A DNA stretch of 64,000 nt. Origin: Streptomyces xanthophaeus (GTDB lineage: Bacteria > Actinomycetota > Actinomycetes > Streptomycetales > Streptomycetaceae). This document shows positions 1 through 8,278 of this stretch, in pieces (within the stretch, counting starts at the first letter, position 1; each line of letters starts with the position of its first letter). The notes below the pieces were generated by a model. That model worked only from the letters and a program-made list of their open reading frames with translations. It did not search any database and was not told where the DNA came from. Location of the stretch: contig NZ_JOFT01000011.1 in assembly GCF_000725805.1 (NCBI RefSeq), positions 372,001 to 436,000 of the forward strand. Direction: 5' to 3'. A program made the position numbers and the translations under genes.

Positions 1-159
1 CACGCCACGCTCTACCAGGCGTGGATCAGGCTCGTGGAGGCCGGCTACGCCCCGAGCGCCTTCCCGTGGACGGCCGGCGGTGCGTGGACCGTCTACGCGG
101 TGTGGGCGCTCGGTGCGGCCCTGCTCACCGTCGTCGCCCCGCACCGGCGCGATCAGTGA
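1..159 (+). CDS. C-terminal end of a probable membrane protein
   Basis: The frame is open from the window edge to a TGA at 157-159, giving the last 52 residues of a protein whose start lies outside. It contains one hydrophobic stretch rich in Val, Trp, Ala and Leu (about residues 30-46) followed by a short basic tail, which fits a final transmembrane helix with a cytoplasmic tail. It could be the end of a transporter permease, but too little is present to name a family. It converges on the questin-oxidase-like gene with an 83-bp gap. Confidence 0.55.
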   Translation, partial: HATLYQAWIRLVEAGYAPSAFPWTAGGAWTVYAVWALGAALLTVVAPHRRDQ

Positions 160-242
160 GCCGGGCCGTCCCTCCCGGGTTCCGAGCGCGTCGGGCCCGC
201 CCGGGCGGAGTGCCGGCGCCCGCGAACTTCATGCCGGTCGGC

Positions 243-1268
243 TCAGGCGGGTACCTCGGTGAGCTCGATCGCCCGCAGGACGCTCGCCACCGCCTGCCCG
301 TCCCCGACGTCGAGGGCCGTGTCGGCCAGTTTGATCACGTGCTCGTCCCCATGGTCCGTCGCGCGCGCGAAGGCCTCCTCGGGGGTGATCCGGCCGGGTG
401 TCGCGTAGAGACGGGGACGGTCGGGCGCGTACATCGAGGTGACGGCCGCCGATGCCGTCCAGGCCGCTCGCAGGCTCGGCGCCCATGTCTCGCGCGGGAG
501 CGCGGGGAGCGTGCGGAGGACCGCGTTCGGCGCGGTCGCGGCATGGACCAGCATGGTCTCCTCGCCGTGGCCGTGGGTGGCATAGCGGTGGGTCGCACTG
601 CGGACCAGTTCCTCCAGCCTGTGGCGGGCGGCGTCCGGGTCGCCCTGCCGCAGGGTCTCCTGCCCCTGCCACACGGGGAGTTGCGTGACGCGCTCCAGTC
701 GGTCGGTGAAGCTGCCCCGGCGGTCGTCGATGGGCGGCACCGCTTCCAGCGCCTGCGCCGCGCTGCGCCCACCCGGCAGCGGGACGGGTGGGCGCAGGGG
801 GTGGTAGCGCGCGGCCCAGTAGCCGAGGGCGTGCGAGAGCTCCGCACGGCGGGGAGCGCTCTCACCGTCGGCCAGCAGGCTGCGTACCGCATGGCCCACC
901 CGGATCACGGGATGCGTCGAACCGCCGTACAAGCCGGGGAGGAGCCGTGGCCACCACAGGGCGAGGACGTCCCGCCAGGGCAGTTGCCCCGTCGGGTGGC
1001 CGGTGAAGTACACGATCCAGTCCCCGATCCGGCGCTGATCGCCCAGCGCGGACCGCCAGTTGTCGTCGGTGACGGGGCTGTGGCGGGAGGGGAAGTCCTC
1101 CAGCTTGACGGTGTACCGGTCGATCCAGCGGTGGACGGAACCCCCGTGCCCGCGCGCTGCGAGGGCCTCGACGGCCATGGGCGCATGGTTGGTGAGGCGG
1201 CCCAACCGCTCGGGACCGTAGGTGTGGAGACGTTCCAGCGCTTCGTCGAGGGTGCCCTTGGTGTCCAT
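243..1268 (-). CDS. questin oxidase-like (DUF4243) family protein
   Basis: This 341-aa protein has the features of the DUF4243/questin oxidase-like family: an N-terminal region with a conserved N-H-x-P-M-A-x-E-A-L block (about residues 27-36), a W-x-x-x-Y helix, and scattered conserved His and Trp residues. Fungal questin oxidase opens an anthraquinone ring by Baeyer-Villiger-type chemistry; bacterial members are mostly uncharacterised, so the substrate here is unknown. I chose the ATG at 1268 because a TAGGGT -10 box (1276-1281) sits exactly 7 nt upstream, the pattern of a leaderless transcript; two GTG codons lie just before it. It stands alone, downstream of the HAF-repeat gene. Confidence 0.72.
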   Translation of the reverse strand: MDTKGTLDEALERLHTYGPERLGRLTNHAPMAVEALAARGHGGSVHRWIDRYTVKLEDFPSRHSPVTDDNWRSALGDQRRIGDWIVYFTGHPTGQLPWRDVLALWWPRLLPGLYGGSTHPVIRVGHAVRSLLADGESAPRRAELSHALGYWAARYHPLRPPVPLPGGRSAAQALEAVPPIDDRRGSFTDRLERVTQLPVWQGQETLRQGDPDAARHRLEELVRSATHRYATHGHGEETMLVHAATAPNAVLRTLPALPRETWAPSLRAAWTASAAVTSMYAPDRPRLYATPGRITPEEAFARATDHGDEHVIKLADTALDVGDGQAVASVLRAIELTEVPA

Positions 1269-1409
1269 GCGCACCACCCTAGGCAGCGCATACGCAGCGG
1301 TAGAAGCGGCTCCAGCCGTAAGCGCGCTCCGGCAGTGGACCTAGGTCCGCGGGCCGAGTCCGCGGTCGAGCACGGGGGCCGAGGCCGGGGGCCGAGGCCG
1401 CAGTTCAGG

Positions 1410-2636
1410 TCACGGTGCGGGGGCGGGAGCCGGTTCGTAGGCCTGCTTGGAGGCGCAGGTCCACACCACGGGGTGCATCACGCCCCCCGCGTCGACCGCG
1501 AAACCGCCGACGCGGTCGTCGTCGGAGACGGTGAAGGCTCCGCTGTGGCCGGTCGGCGCGAGGCGGGGCAGGGCCAGGGTGGGCCCGGCGCCCTTCCAGA
1601 GGGTGGCCTGGTGGGGCGGGGCGGTGTCCGGCGGGAAGGGGCCGACCATGTTCGAATCGGAGGCCGTGCCGACGCTGACGCCGGTGGTCGGGCTGACGTC
1701 CTCGAAGGAACCCCTGGTGCGTTCCCCGAGGTTGGGCGCGTACGTCGTCTCGGTGTAGGGGGGCTGCCAGGTGACTCCGTTCGAGGTGATGAGGCGGGAG
1801 TACTCGTAGGTGCCGGAGATCCGGCCCTTGTCGTCGATGTCGTTCGGGACGTAGGTGCTGTAGGTGTCGCCAGGGTAGAAGGGCTGGAGTTCCTGCGCGG
1901 GCGACTCCTTGGCGGCGGGCCACACGAGTCCGGTCTCGTACCAGTACTCGTCGACGACTCCGGTGCCGCGTCCGACGATCTGGCCCGCCTCGTTGATGCC
2001 GGTGACGTCCGCGAGCCCCGTGACCTGCGGGGGCAGCGCCAGCTCGCGGCGGACGGTGGTGCCCACCCACTCGACGCCGATCACGTGCCAGGGGTCGCTG
2101 TGCCGGTGGCCGACGATGTGGCCCTTGTCGTTTATGTCGTTCGCCTGCTCGCCGCCGGGCAGGAGGGTGACCGCCCTCGCGCCGGGAAAGTACCGGAAGG
2201 CGACCGGGGGTTTGCCGGGGCCGGTGAGGTTGCCGACCATCACGCCGAAGCGGTTGACCGCCTCCACCGCGCCCGCCGTGTACCCGGCAGGCAGGGGAAC
2301 CGGGCGCACGGAGGTGCCGAGCCAGTAGACGGGCCGGTTCTGGGAACGGCCTACGGCCAGGCCGAGGGGGCCGAGACCCTTCACCGCGGTGGTGGCCGCC
2401 CAGGGGTACGGGGCCTCCCCCGGGCCCGGCAGGGAGTCCAGCACGCGGATCCCCGGCTTGCAGCCCTTGCCCGCGGCGGGCGCGGGGGCCGGTGCGGAAG
2501 CGGAAGCCGCCTGGGCGGGAAGGGCGGTGGCCACACCGGCCAGCACCGCTCCGGCCACCAGCACGGCCCTCAGGCGCGCCCTGTACCCGGACGCCGGGGC
2601 GCCGGCTCTCGACCCACTGCGTCTGTTCCCGTTCAT
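1410..2636 (-). CDS. secreted HAF-repeat protein
   Basis: The 408-aa product starts with an Arg-rich n-region, a hydrophobic core and an A-Q-A cleavage site near residue 42, so it should be exported by Sec or Tat. The mature part consists of repeats of the HAF type, in which blocks such as G-I-N-E-A-G-Q-I-V-G and D-I-N-D-K-G-H-I-V-G recur about every 50 residues, suggesting a beta-propeller-like extracellular fold. Family function is not established. The frame is open for 56 further codons upstream, but the ATG at 2636 has a good GAGGGGGAG ribosome site and begins the signal peptide. The A/P-rich segment after cleavage is a low-complexity spacer. Confidence 0.75.
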   Translation of the reverse strand: MNGNRRSGSRAGAPASGYRARLRAVLVAGAVLAGVATALPAQAASASAPAPAPAAGKGCKPGIRVLDSLPGPGEAPYPWAATTAVKGLGPLGLAVGRSQNRPVYWLGTSVRPVPLPAGYTAGAVEAVNRFGVMVGNLTGPGKPPVAFRYFPGARAVTLLPGGEQANDINDKGHIVGHRHSDPWHVIGVEWVGTTVRRELALPPQVTGLADVTGINEAGQIVGRGTGVVDEYWYETGLVWPAAKESPAQELQPFYPGDTYSTYVPNDIDDKGRISGTYEYSRLITSNGVTWQPPYTETTYAPNLGERTRGSFEDVSPTTGVSVGTASDSNMVGPFPPDTAPPHQATLWKGAGPTLALPRLAPTGHSGAFTVSDDDRVGGFAVDAGGVMHPVVWTCASKQAYEPAPAPAP

Positions 2637-2844
2637 CGTCTCCCCCTCGTGACGGTCCGTCGGCTCACATGATGGCCGCGGGGAGGGGAGCTGAACAGAC
2701 GGCTTCGGGACGAAGTCCGGGGCACCACCGGTGCCGGCCCCGTCCCGCCGTGCAAGAAAACCGGATGAGGCCTTCGCGGCCCCCGGGATAGCGTCGGGCA
2801 CCACTCATGATCGGCACGGGCACGGGCACGGGGGACGGGGTCAC

Positions 2845-3462
2845 ATGGAACACGCGACGCTCGAACGGGACGGCGGCCGGGTGCGGTTGGAGCCCCTTGA
2901 GAGCCGCCACCACGACGGCCTCTGCGAGGCGGTCCGCGACGGGAGCCTGTGGGAGCTGGCGGTGACCCGCGTCCCGCATCCGGACGAGGTCCGCGGCTTC
3001 ATCACCGAAGCGCTGGCCGCGCGGGCCGCGGGGACACAGCTCCCCTACGCCACCGTGGACACGTCCTCCGGCCGGATCGCCGGATCCACCCGGCTGATGG
3101 CGATCGAGTCCGCACACCGGCGCCTGGAGATCGGCTGGACCTTCCTCGGCCGGTCCTGGCAGGGCACCGGGGTCAATACCGAGGCCAAGCTGCTGATGCT
3201 CGCGCACGCCTTCGAGAGCATGGGCATGAACCGGGTCGAGCTGCTGACGGACGTCCGCAACACCCGGTCGCGGGCCGCGATCGCCGGACTCGGAGCGACG
3301 CACGAGGGCACGCTCCGCCGGCACATGGTGATGCGGGACGGCTGGGTCCGCGACACGGCGGTGTACGCCCTCACCCGGCCGGAATGGCCGGCGTCCAAGG
3401 CCGCTCTGGAGGCCCGGCTCCCGCTCGGCGGACGGGCGCGCGGGGCGAGGCCCTCTCCCTAG
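2845..3462 (+). CDS. GNAT family N-acetyltransferase (RimJ/RimL type)
   Basis: This 205-aa protein has the layout of RimJ/RimL-like acetyltransferases: an N-terminal strand with R-L-E-P-L, a central E-I-G-W-T-F-L motif, the acetyl-CoA-binding loop W-Q-G-T-G-V-N-T-E-A-K (about residues 111-121) and a C-terminal G-A-T-H-E-G-x-L-R block. It probably transfers acetyl groups to a small amine or a protein N-terminus; the substrate is unknown. The ATG at 2845 follows a G-rich ribosome site and fits the family start, although the frame is open further upstream. Its TAG stop shares the palindrome CTAG with the stop of the convergent TetR gene. Confidence 0.82.
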   Translation: MEHATLERDGGRVRLEPLESRHHDGLCEAVRDGSLWELAVTRVPHPDEVRGFITEALAARAAGTQLPYATVDTSSGRIAGSTRLMAIESAHRRLEIGWTFLGRSWQGTGVNTEAKLLMLAHAFESMGMNRVELLTDVRNTRSRAAIAGLGATHEGTLRRHMVMRDGWVRDTAVYALTRPEWPASKAALEARLPLGGRARGARPSP

Positions 3463-4190
3463 CGCTCACCACCTCGCTCGCGGGCCCGCTCCAGGCCGTC
3501 GAGGAGGAGGCTCAGGCCGAAGGCGAACTCCTCGTCGAGGGATACGCCGGTCAGTTCCGCGGCCGCTGCCGTCGTGGCGGGGAAGGCGACGGGGTCGAGG
3601 CCCCGGTAGTACTCGCGCAGCGGCAGCTGTTCCCCGGAACCGGGTGCGCCGGGCCCGTGCTGCTGGACGGCGAAGCCGATGACGTAGTGGCCGACGGCCG
3701 TGAAGGCGCGGGCGGCTAGTTGCACGGGGAATCCGAAGCCCAGGAGGAGGGCGAGGGTGCGCTCCCGGTGGGCGAGGGCGTGGGGGCCGACGGGCACCTG
3801 GGCGACCAGTAGGGGCAGCGCGTTCGGATGGCGGCGCAGCGTCCCGTACAGGGCCTCGGCGGTGCCTTCGAGCGCCTCGCGCCAGGAGCCTTCCGCGCTC
3901 CGCTCCGGCGGGACCTTCACCTCGCCGAGGATCTTGTCGACCACGTGAGCCAGGAGTTCGTCCTTGCCCGCGAAGTGCCGGTAGAGCGTCGCGGTCCCCG
4001 AGCTCAGGGCGTCGGCGAGCATGCGCAGGGTCAATGCCTGGATGCCGACCTCGTCGACGAGCTCCAGGGCCGTGTCGATGATGCGGCCCACGTCGACGGG
4101 CGGCCGGCCGCGCCGAGGCGGGCTCGGCGCGGGCCTGCGCTCCGCCCACCAGGCGGGGCTGCCGGGCGCGGTCGGCGGTTCCTGGGTCAT
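3459..4190 (-). CDS. TetR/AcrR family transcriptional regulator
   Basis: A helix-turn-helix of TetR type spans about residues 32-78 (the segment ending L-Y-R-H-F-A-G-K-D-E-L-L is diagnostic), followed by an all-helical ligand-binding domain of the TetR_C class, 243 aa in total. A proline- and arginine-rich N-terminal extension precedes the HTH. The gene is divergent from the MDR oxidoreductase at 4260 across 69 bp that contain a perfect inverted repeat, so it most likely represses that gene and itself. The ATG at 4190 has a GAGGGGGAG ribosome site. The inducer is unknown. Confidence 0.85.
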   Translation of the reverse strand: MTQEPPTAPGSPAWWAERRPAPSPPRRGRPPVDVGRIIDTALELVDEVGIQALTLRMLADALSSGTATLYRHFAGKDELLAHVVDKILGEVKVPPERSAEGSWREALEGTAEALYGTLRRHPNALPLLVAQVPVGPHALAHRERTLALLLGFGFPVQLAARAFTAVGHYVIGFAVQQHGPGAPGSGEQLPLREYYRGLDPVAFPATTAAAAELTGVSLDEEFAFGLSLLLDGLERARERGGER

Positions 4191-4223
4191 GTGGCGGGCT
4201 CCCCCTCATTACAGAGTCGACGT

Positions 4224-4237
4224 AGCCGAAATCGGCT
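4224..4237. promoter_or_regulatory. candidate TetR operator
   Basis: AGCCGA-AA-TCGGCT is a perfect 6+2+6 inverted repeat in the TetR/MDR intergenic region. It ends 9 bp before the MDR -10 box (TAGCGT, 4247-4252) and lies within the TetR leader, so one bound dimer could block both promoters. A direct repeat CGTAGCC occurs at 4221-4227 and 4250-4256. The repeat is seen; its binding by this TetR is inferred from position. Confidence 0.5.
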
Positions 4238-4259
4238 TTTCGGTGTTAGCGTAGCCATT

Positions 4260-5324
4260 ATGTCTTCCCCTCCCCCGCCCCACGTCCCGGCCCGTATGAC
4301 GACGGCGCGGATACGCCGCTTCGGCGCAGCGCACGAGGTCTTCGAGCTGACGGACGACGCACCCGTGCCCGCCCCGCGTGCCGGGGAGGTCCTCGTCCGC
4401 CAGCGGGCCACCTCCGTCAACCCCATCGACTGCCGGCGCCGGAGCGGGTACGGGAACAGCCTCCTGCGGCTCCGCGGCGTCAGCGGGTTCCCCCTCGTCC
4501 TCGGCAACGACGTGTCGGGAGAGGTCGTCTCCGTCGGCCGGGGCGTGACGGACCTGCGGGCGGGGGACGCCGTCTTCGGCGCGAAGGGGCCCTCCAGACA
4601 AGGGGCCTACGCCCAGTACTGCGCGCTCCGGGCCGACGAGGTCGTCCGCAAGCCCGACGCCCTGTCCTACACGGAGGCCGCCGCCCTCCCCTACGCCTTC
4701 CTGTCCGCCTGGGCCGCACTGCGCGGCGCGGGGTTCAGCGCCGGGGACGCGGCCGGGAAGCGGGTCTTCCTCCAGGGCGGCACCGGCGGCACCGGCGTCG
4801 TCACCCTCCAGGTGTGCAAGGCCCTGGGCGCGCACGTGGCCGTCACGGCCGGGCCGACGGGCATCGACCTGTGCCGGGCGCTGGGCGCCGACGAGGTCGT
4901 CGACTACCGGACGCAGGACTTCGCCCGGGTGCTCAGCGGCTTCGACTTCGCCCTGTGCCTGGCCGACGACGGCGAGGAGGAGAAGATGCTGTCGCTCCTG
5001 CGCCCGGGGCCCGGATCGGGCTACGGCACGCTGGTGCACCCGCTGATGAGCCTGGTCGACGACAAGGGGCTGCTGCGCGGCGGGCTGGACGCGGCGGCGA
5101 CGTACCGGCGACGGCGGCAGGCGCAGGCCCGCAGCAGCCGGTCCTACTGCTGGGGGCTGTTCAAGCCCGACCGGCCGGCCCTGGAACTGCTGGCCCGGCT
5201 GGCCGCCGAAGGGGCGGTACGGGCCGTCGTCGACCGCACCTACCCGCTGGCCGGCATCGCCGACGCGCACGCGTACGTGGAGCGCGGACGCGCCAAGGGG
5301 AAGGTCGTCGTCGACATCCCGTGA
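4260..5324 (+). CDS. zinc-independent MDR-family NAD(P)H oxidoreductase
   Basis: This 354-aa medium-chain dehydrogenase/reductase has a GroES-like N-terminal half (A-T-S-V-N-P-I-D and G-N-D-V-S-G-E-V blocks) and a Rossmann half with the nucleotide motif G-G-T-G-G-T-G-V-V. The catalytic-zinc ligands of alcohol dehydrogenases are absent, as in quinone oxidoreductases and enoyl reductases. It probably reduces a quinone or enone with NADPH. The start at 4260 lies 7 nt after a TAGCGT -10 box, so the message is probably leaderless; an in-frame ATG at 4296 is the alternative. It overlaps the next gene by GTGA and is presumably cotranscribed with it. Confidence 0.85.
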   Translation: MSSPPPPHVPARMTTARIRRFGAAHEVFELTDDAPVPAPRAGEVLVRQRATSVNPIDCRRRSGYGNSLLRLRGVSGFPLVLGNDVSGEVVSVGRGVTDLRAGDAVFGAKGPSRQGAYAQYCALRADEVVRKPDALSYTEAAALPYAFLSAWAALRGAGFSAGDAAGKRVFLQGGTGGTGVVTLQVCKALGAHVAVTAGPTGIDLCRALGADEVVDYRTQDFARVLSGFDFALCLADDGEEEKMLSLLRPGPGSGYGTLVHPLMSLVDDKGLLRGGLDAAATYRRRRQAQARSSRSYCWGLFKPDRPALELLARLAAEGAVRAVVDRTYPLAGIADAHAYVERGRAKGKVVVDIP

Positions 5325-5595
5325 ACCGGAGCACGGACAGCGCACGCGCTCGGGAAGGGACCGGGCCGTTGCCGGAAGAGGACGCACCGCTGCTGGTCGT
5401 GGGCGCGGGCATCGGAGGTCTGGGCACGGCCGTGGCCCTGGGGCGCCGCCGAATCCCCTACGTGCTCGTCGAGGCCCTCCCGCGGCCGCGGGCGATCGAC
5501 GCGGGCATCCTCCTGCAGCACAACACGGTGCACGTGCTGGACGCGCTCGGCGTGGGCGAAGGCCTGGCGGCGGCGGCCCGGCGGGTGACCGGGAC

Positions 5596-5625
5596 CTCGA
5601 TCAGGTCGGTCTCGATCAGGTCGGT
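5596..5625 (+). repeat. 15-bp tandem duplication inside the monooxygenase
   Basis: Two identical copies of a 15-bp unit (5596-5610 and 5611-5625) encode a repeated S-I-R-S-V block. The duplication keeps frame and lies in the first half of the FAD monooxygenase. Confidence 0.85.
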
Positions 5626-5959
5626 CTCGGGCAGGCTCCTCGCGGCGGTCGACCCCGCCGACGTGGAAGGGGCGGCCGGCGCTCCGGCCCTGGGCATCCA
5701 CCGCAGGGACCTGCACGAGGCCCTGCCGGCACGGATCCCCGCCTCCGCCCTCGTCACGGGCGACCCCGCCTGCGGCTTCCGGACGCACCCCGGCGGCGCC
5801 GAACTCCGCCTCCGCTCCGGCCGCCGCCTGAGCGGCCGGGGCATCGTCGCCGCGGACGGGATCGATTCCCTGGTCCGGTCCCGGCTGTACGGGGCCCAGC
5901 CGGCCGTCCGGTCCGGCACGACCTGTCTGCCCGGCCTCACCACGGCGGCGGCCGGCGAA

Positions 5960-6042
5960 CAGGACGACGGACCGGACGACGGACGGGACGACGGACGGGA
6001 CGGCCGACCGGACGACCGACCGGACGACCGGACGACGGACGG
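5960..6042 (+). repeat. short GGACGACC-type tandem repeat tract
   Basis: About 80 bp are built almost only from permutations of GGAC, GACC and GACG units, encoding a run of Asp, Arg, Gly and Pro in the first frame. The reading frame of the monooxygenase is lost across this tract, which suggests slippage expansion. Confidence 0.75.
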
Positions 6043-6736
6043 CACTCCGGCGCCGTGCGCGAATGGTGGGGCGACCGACTGCAGTTCGGCATCATCGCGC
6101 TCCCGGCGGGCCGGACCTCCTGGTTCGCGCTCGCCCCCACCGCCGTCCTGACCGGCCGACAGCAGGACGGGCCAGGAGGACTTGCCCTCTACCGCAGCCT
6201 CTTCGCCGGGTTCCCCTCCCCGGTGGAGGACCTGCTGGCGCGGACCACGCCGGAGAGCACGGTGGAGACGGAACTGCGCCACCGGCCGTGGCGCGGCGGC
6301 CGCGGCCGGGTGACCTTGCTGAGGGACGCCGCACATCCGATGCTGCCCCACCTCGGGCAGGGCGCGGGCCAGGCGGTCGAGGACGCCGCCGTCCTGGCCC
6401 GCCGCCTCGACGCCACCCCCGGGACCGCGTCCGCGTTCCGCGCGTACGAGGCCGAACGCCGCGCGCGCGTGCGCTGGATCCAGAACCAGGCCCTGCGCAT
6501 GAACAAGCTCGGCCGGCTCCCCGCAGGACCGCTCAGCAGCCTGCGGGACCTGGCCATGGCTTCCCTGCCCGGCCCCGCCGAACGCTTCGCCGTCCGGCGC
6601 ATGTTCGACGGCCCCCCGCCGTGACCCTGGCCCGTGCGCCACGCCCCGTCCGGTATGCCAAGGTGGGCCCGCTGCGGTGAACGGCGGACCGACCGGCCGC
6701 CGGGGCGAACCGCACCGTACGGGAAGGACCGCCGCT

Positions 6737-7066
6737 GTGGCGCTGCGGAAGACGGGGGCGCGGCCCATCACCGTGGACGGGGTCGCCTACCGGTGGCGGC
6801 TGCGCGGCCGGCCGACCTACGACCAGGGGCTGGTCCGGGCACCCGTGACCTACGCGGTCGAACATGCCACCGTTCCCGGCAGCACTCTGGTGGTCACCAC
6901 CGGCCAACCCCACCCGAGCAACTGGCTCGGCGTACAGGCCGGTCCGGTCCTCCCCGCACGGGTGGCCGACAGCATCCGGAGCGCCCTCGACGCAGGCTGG
7001 CGGCCCGAGAGCCCCGGCTCGCCCTTCCTCCTCGACCGCTCAGCGGGCTTCGAAGGGGCCGGCTGA
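6737..7066 (+). CDS. conserved protein of unknown function
   Basis: This 109-aa protein has no signal peptide, membrane segment or metal motif that I can see. It is a mixed alpha/beta chain with an I-T-V-D-G-V-x-Y-R-W-R block near the start, a central H-P-x-N-W-L-G block and a C-terminal P-G-S-P-F-L-L-D segment. I recall similar short proteins in Streptomyces, all hypothetical. The GTG at 6737 is preferred because GGAAGGA precedes it by about 9 nt; an in-frame GTG at 6677 is possible. It follows the monooxygenase remnant by 112 bp. Confidence 0.65.
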   Translation: MALRKTGARPITVDGVAYRWRLRGRPTYDQGLVRAPVTYAVEHATVPGSTLVVTTGQPHPSNWLGVQAGPVLPARVADSIRSALDAGWRPESPGSPFLLDRSAGFEGAG

Positions 7067-7175
7067 CCCCGGTCCGTCAAGTGGGATGCAGGCAGGCCTA
7101 CTTGCCGGATGCACACGGGCCCGGGACAGTGGCAGGAGCTGCGCGGTCGGCGCAGCCAGCCCGAGGAGGTCCCGT

Positions 7176-7568
7176 ATGCACGCGCACCCGGACACGGTCC
7201 GGCCGGTGGCCACCGCACGACGACGCCTCGCGGCGGTCGCGACGGCCCTCGCCGCGGTCGGTGCGATCGGGCTGGCGACCGCGACGCCCGCGAGCGCCTC
7301 GGTCAAGTCGACCTGCGGCACGTACATCTGCGTGGCCACCGCCTACCAGGGCCGCGATTACGTGCAGGACATCACCGTCACCACGCGGGAGGGTCTGCCG
7401 GGTACGCTGCGCGCCTTCGTGGGGGACTACCGGGCGAGCAAGGCCGGGGTGTCGCGGTGGCGGTTCGTCGTCAACCGGGAGATCAGGGCGTATCCGAAGC
7501 TGGCCGTCTGCGGCGGGCTCGACCGCAGCGGCAGGGTCATCGAGAACCACTGCGTCCTGATCCCCTGA
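7176..7568 (+). CDS. small secreted protein with four cysteines
   Basis: The 130-aa product begins with an Arg-rich n-region and a long hydrophobic core ending in A-S-A near residue 42, a Sec signal peptide. The mature domain of about 88 residues has four cysteines: two close together (C-G-T-Y-I-C), one in A-V-C-G-G and one near the C-terminus (N-H-C), which could form two disulfides. No enzyme motif is visible. The ATG at 7176 has a near-perfect GAGGAGGT ribosome site. It converges on the TetR gene at 7585. Function unknown. Confidence 0.75.
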   Translation: MHAHPDTVRPVATARRRLAAVATALAAVGAIGLATATPASASVKSTCGTYICVATAYQGRDYVQDITVTTREGLPGTLRAFVGDYRASKAGVSRWRFVVNREIRAYPKLAVCGGLDRSGRVIENHCVLIP

Positions 7569-7575
7569 TCCCCGT

Positions 7576-7599
7576 GGCCCGGGTTCAGGGGCCCGGGCC
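7576..7599. terminator. possible bidirectional terminator
   Basis: GGCCCGGG and CCCGGGCC form an 8-bp stem around an 8-nt loop between two convergent genes, overlapping the last codons of the TetR gene. There is no T-tract, which is common for terminators in this kind of genome. Confidence 0.4.
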
Positions 7600-8214
7600 G
7601 GGGGTGAGGGCGGCGGCGGCCGCGAAGAGGCGGGCGCAGCGCCGCGTCATGGCCTCGGGGGACTCCTCGGGGTGTTTGACCCACCAGCGGACGAGGGTGG
7701 CGACGAGGTCCCGCCAGACGTACTTGAGCGCGTCGGCGTCCAGGGGGTCGTCGGACCCGGCCGCGCGCAGCAGGTCGGCGGTGCCGCCGGCCGCGAGGCG
7801 GTCGATGGCCGCCCAGTAGTCCGCGGCCCGGCGGGCGGCTTCGCCGCCGGGCGGCAGCGAGGTGTCGTAGAGCACGAACCACGCCTCCCGCTGCCCTTCC
7901 AGGGCGGTGAAGATGCTGCCGAGCACCCGCAGGGGCGTGTGCGGCGTGGTCCCCTCCTGTCCCATCGCGGTCCGGACGGTGTCCAGGATCCGGTCCCCGA
8001 CGGGGACCAGGCAGGCCAGGTAGAGGTCCTCCTTGGTGCCGAAGTACTGGTGCAGCAGCGTCTTGGTGACGCCGACGCGGGCGGCGATCGCGGCGAGCGA
8101 GGCGGCCGCGTAGCCGCGGGTGCCGAACTCCTCCGTGGCGGCGTCCAGGATCTGCTGCTGCCGGTGGTGCCGCGGGACTCCCTTGGTGCCGGCTTTCGAA
8201 CGAGGGGTTGCCAT
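7585..8214 (-). CDS. TetR family transcriptional regulator
   Basis: This 209-aa protein has an N-terminal TetR helix-turn-helix (about residues 18-64, with Y-A-A-A-S-L-A-A-I-A and the diagnostic L-L-H-Q-Y-F-G-T-K-E-D-L-Y) and a helical ligand-binding domain. It is divergent from the AGPS-like oxidase and probably represses it through the inverted repeat at 8239-8252. The ATG at 8214 lies 6 nt after a TAATAT -10 box (minus strand, 8221-8226), so the mRNA is probably leaderless. The inducer is unknown. Confidence 0.85.
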   Translation of the reverse strand: MATPRSKAGTKGVPRHHRQQQILDAATEEFGTRGYAAASLAAIAARVGVTKTLLHQYFGTKEDLYLACLVPVGDRILDTVRTAMGQEGTTPHTPLRVLGSIFTALEGQREAWFVLYDTSLPPGGEAARRAADYWAAIDRLAAGGTADLLRAAGSDDPLDADALKYVWRDLVATLVRWWVKHPEESPEAMTRRCARLFAAAAALTPGPGP

Positions 8215-8238
8215 GGACGGATATTATCAGTAAGTAAT

Positions 8239-8252
8239 TTACCGCTAGGTAA
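8239..8252. promoter_or_regulatory. candidate operator of the TetR at 7585-8214
   Basis: TTACC-GCTA-GGTAA is a perfect 5+4+5 inverted repeat flanked by further TAAGT-like half-sites (8231-8235, 8250-8254). It lies 13 bp upstream of the TetR -10 box and 26 bp before the oxidase start, where a repressor dimer could control both genes. The symmetry is seen; the assignment is inferred. Confidence 0.55.
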
Positions 8253-8278
8253 GTTCCTGCGGCCCCTGGAGCCCAGCC

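Larger units (their letters stand above)
5321..6624 (+). pseudogene. FAD-dependent monooxygenase, frameshifted
   Basis: The first part (from GTG 5321, overlapping the MDR stop) reads as an aromatic-hydroxylase-type flavoprotein: the FAD motif V-G-A-G-I-G-G near residue 28, then the D-G motif in A-A-D-G-I-D-S. The second part, in a different frame from about 6055, continues with R-E-W-W-G and carries the second FAD motif R-D-A-A-H-P-M-L-P-H-L-G-Q-G. The switch (frame 2 to frame 1) falls in a GGACGACC-like tandem tract at about 5960-6042. A normal W-R-G-L motif expected just before is also altered. The enzyme is probably inactive unless the shift is a sequencing error. Confidence 0.75.

Noticed and set aside
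21..2672. An 883-codon plus-strand frame at the window start
   Set aside because: It is antisense to the questin-oxidase-like and HAF-repeat genes and lacks any recognisable domain.
2660..3460. Minus-strand frame with a plausible start opposite the GNAT gene
   Set aside because: It overlaps the acetyltransferase entirely and has no protein-like composition.
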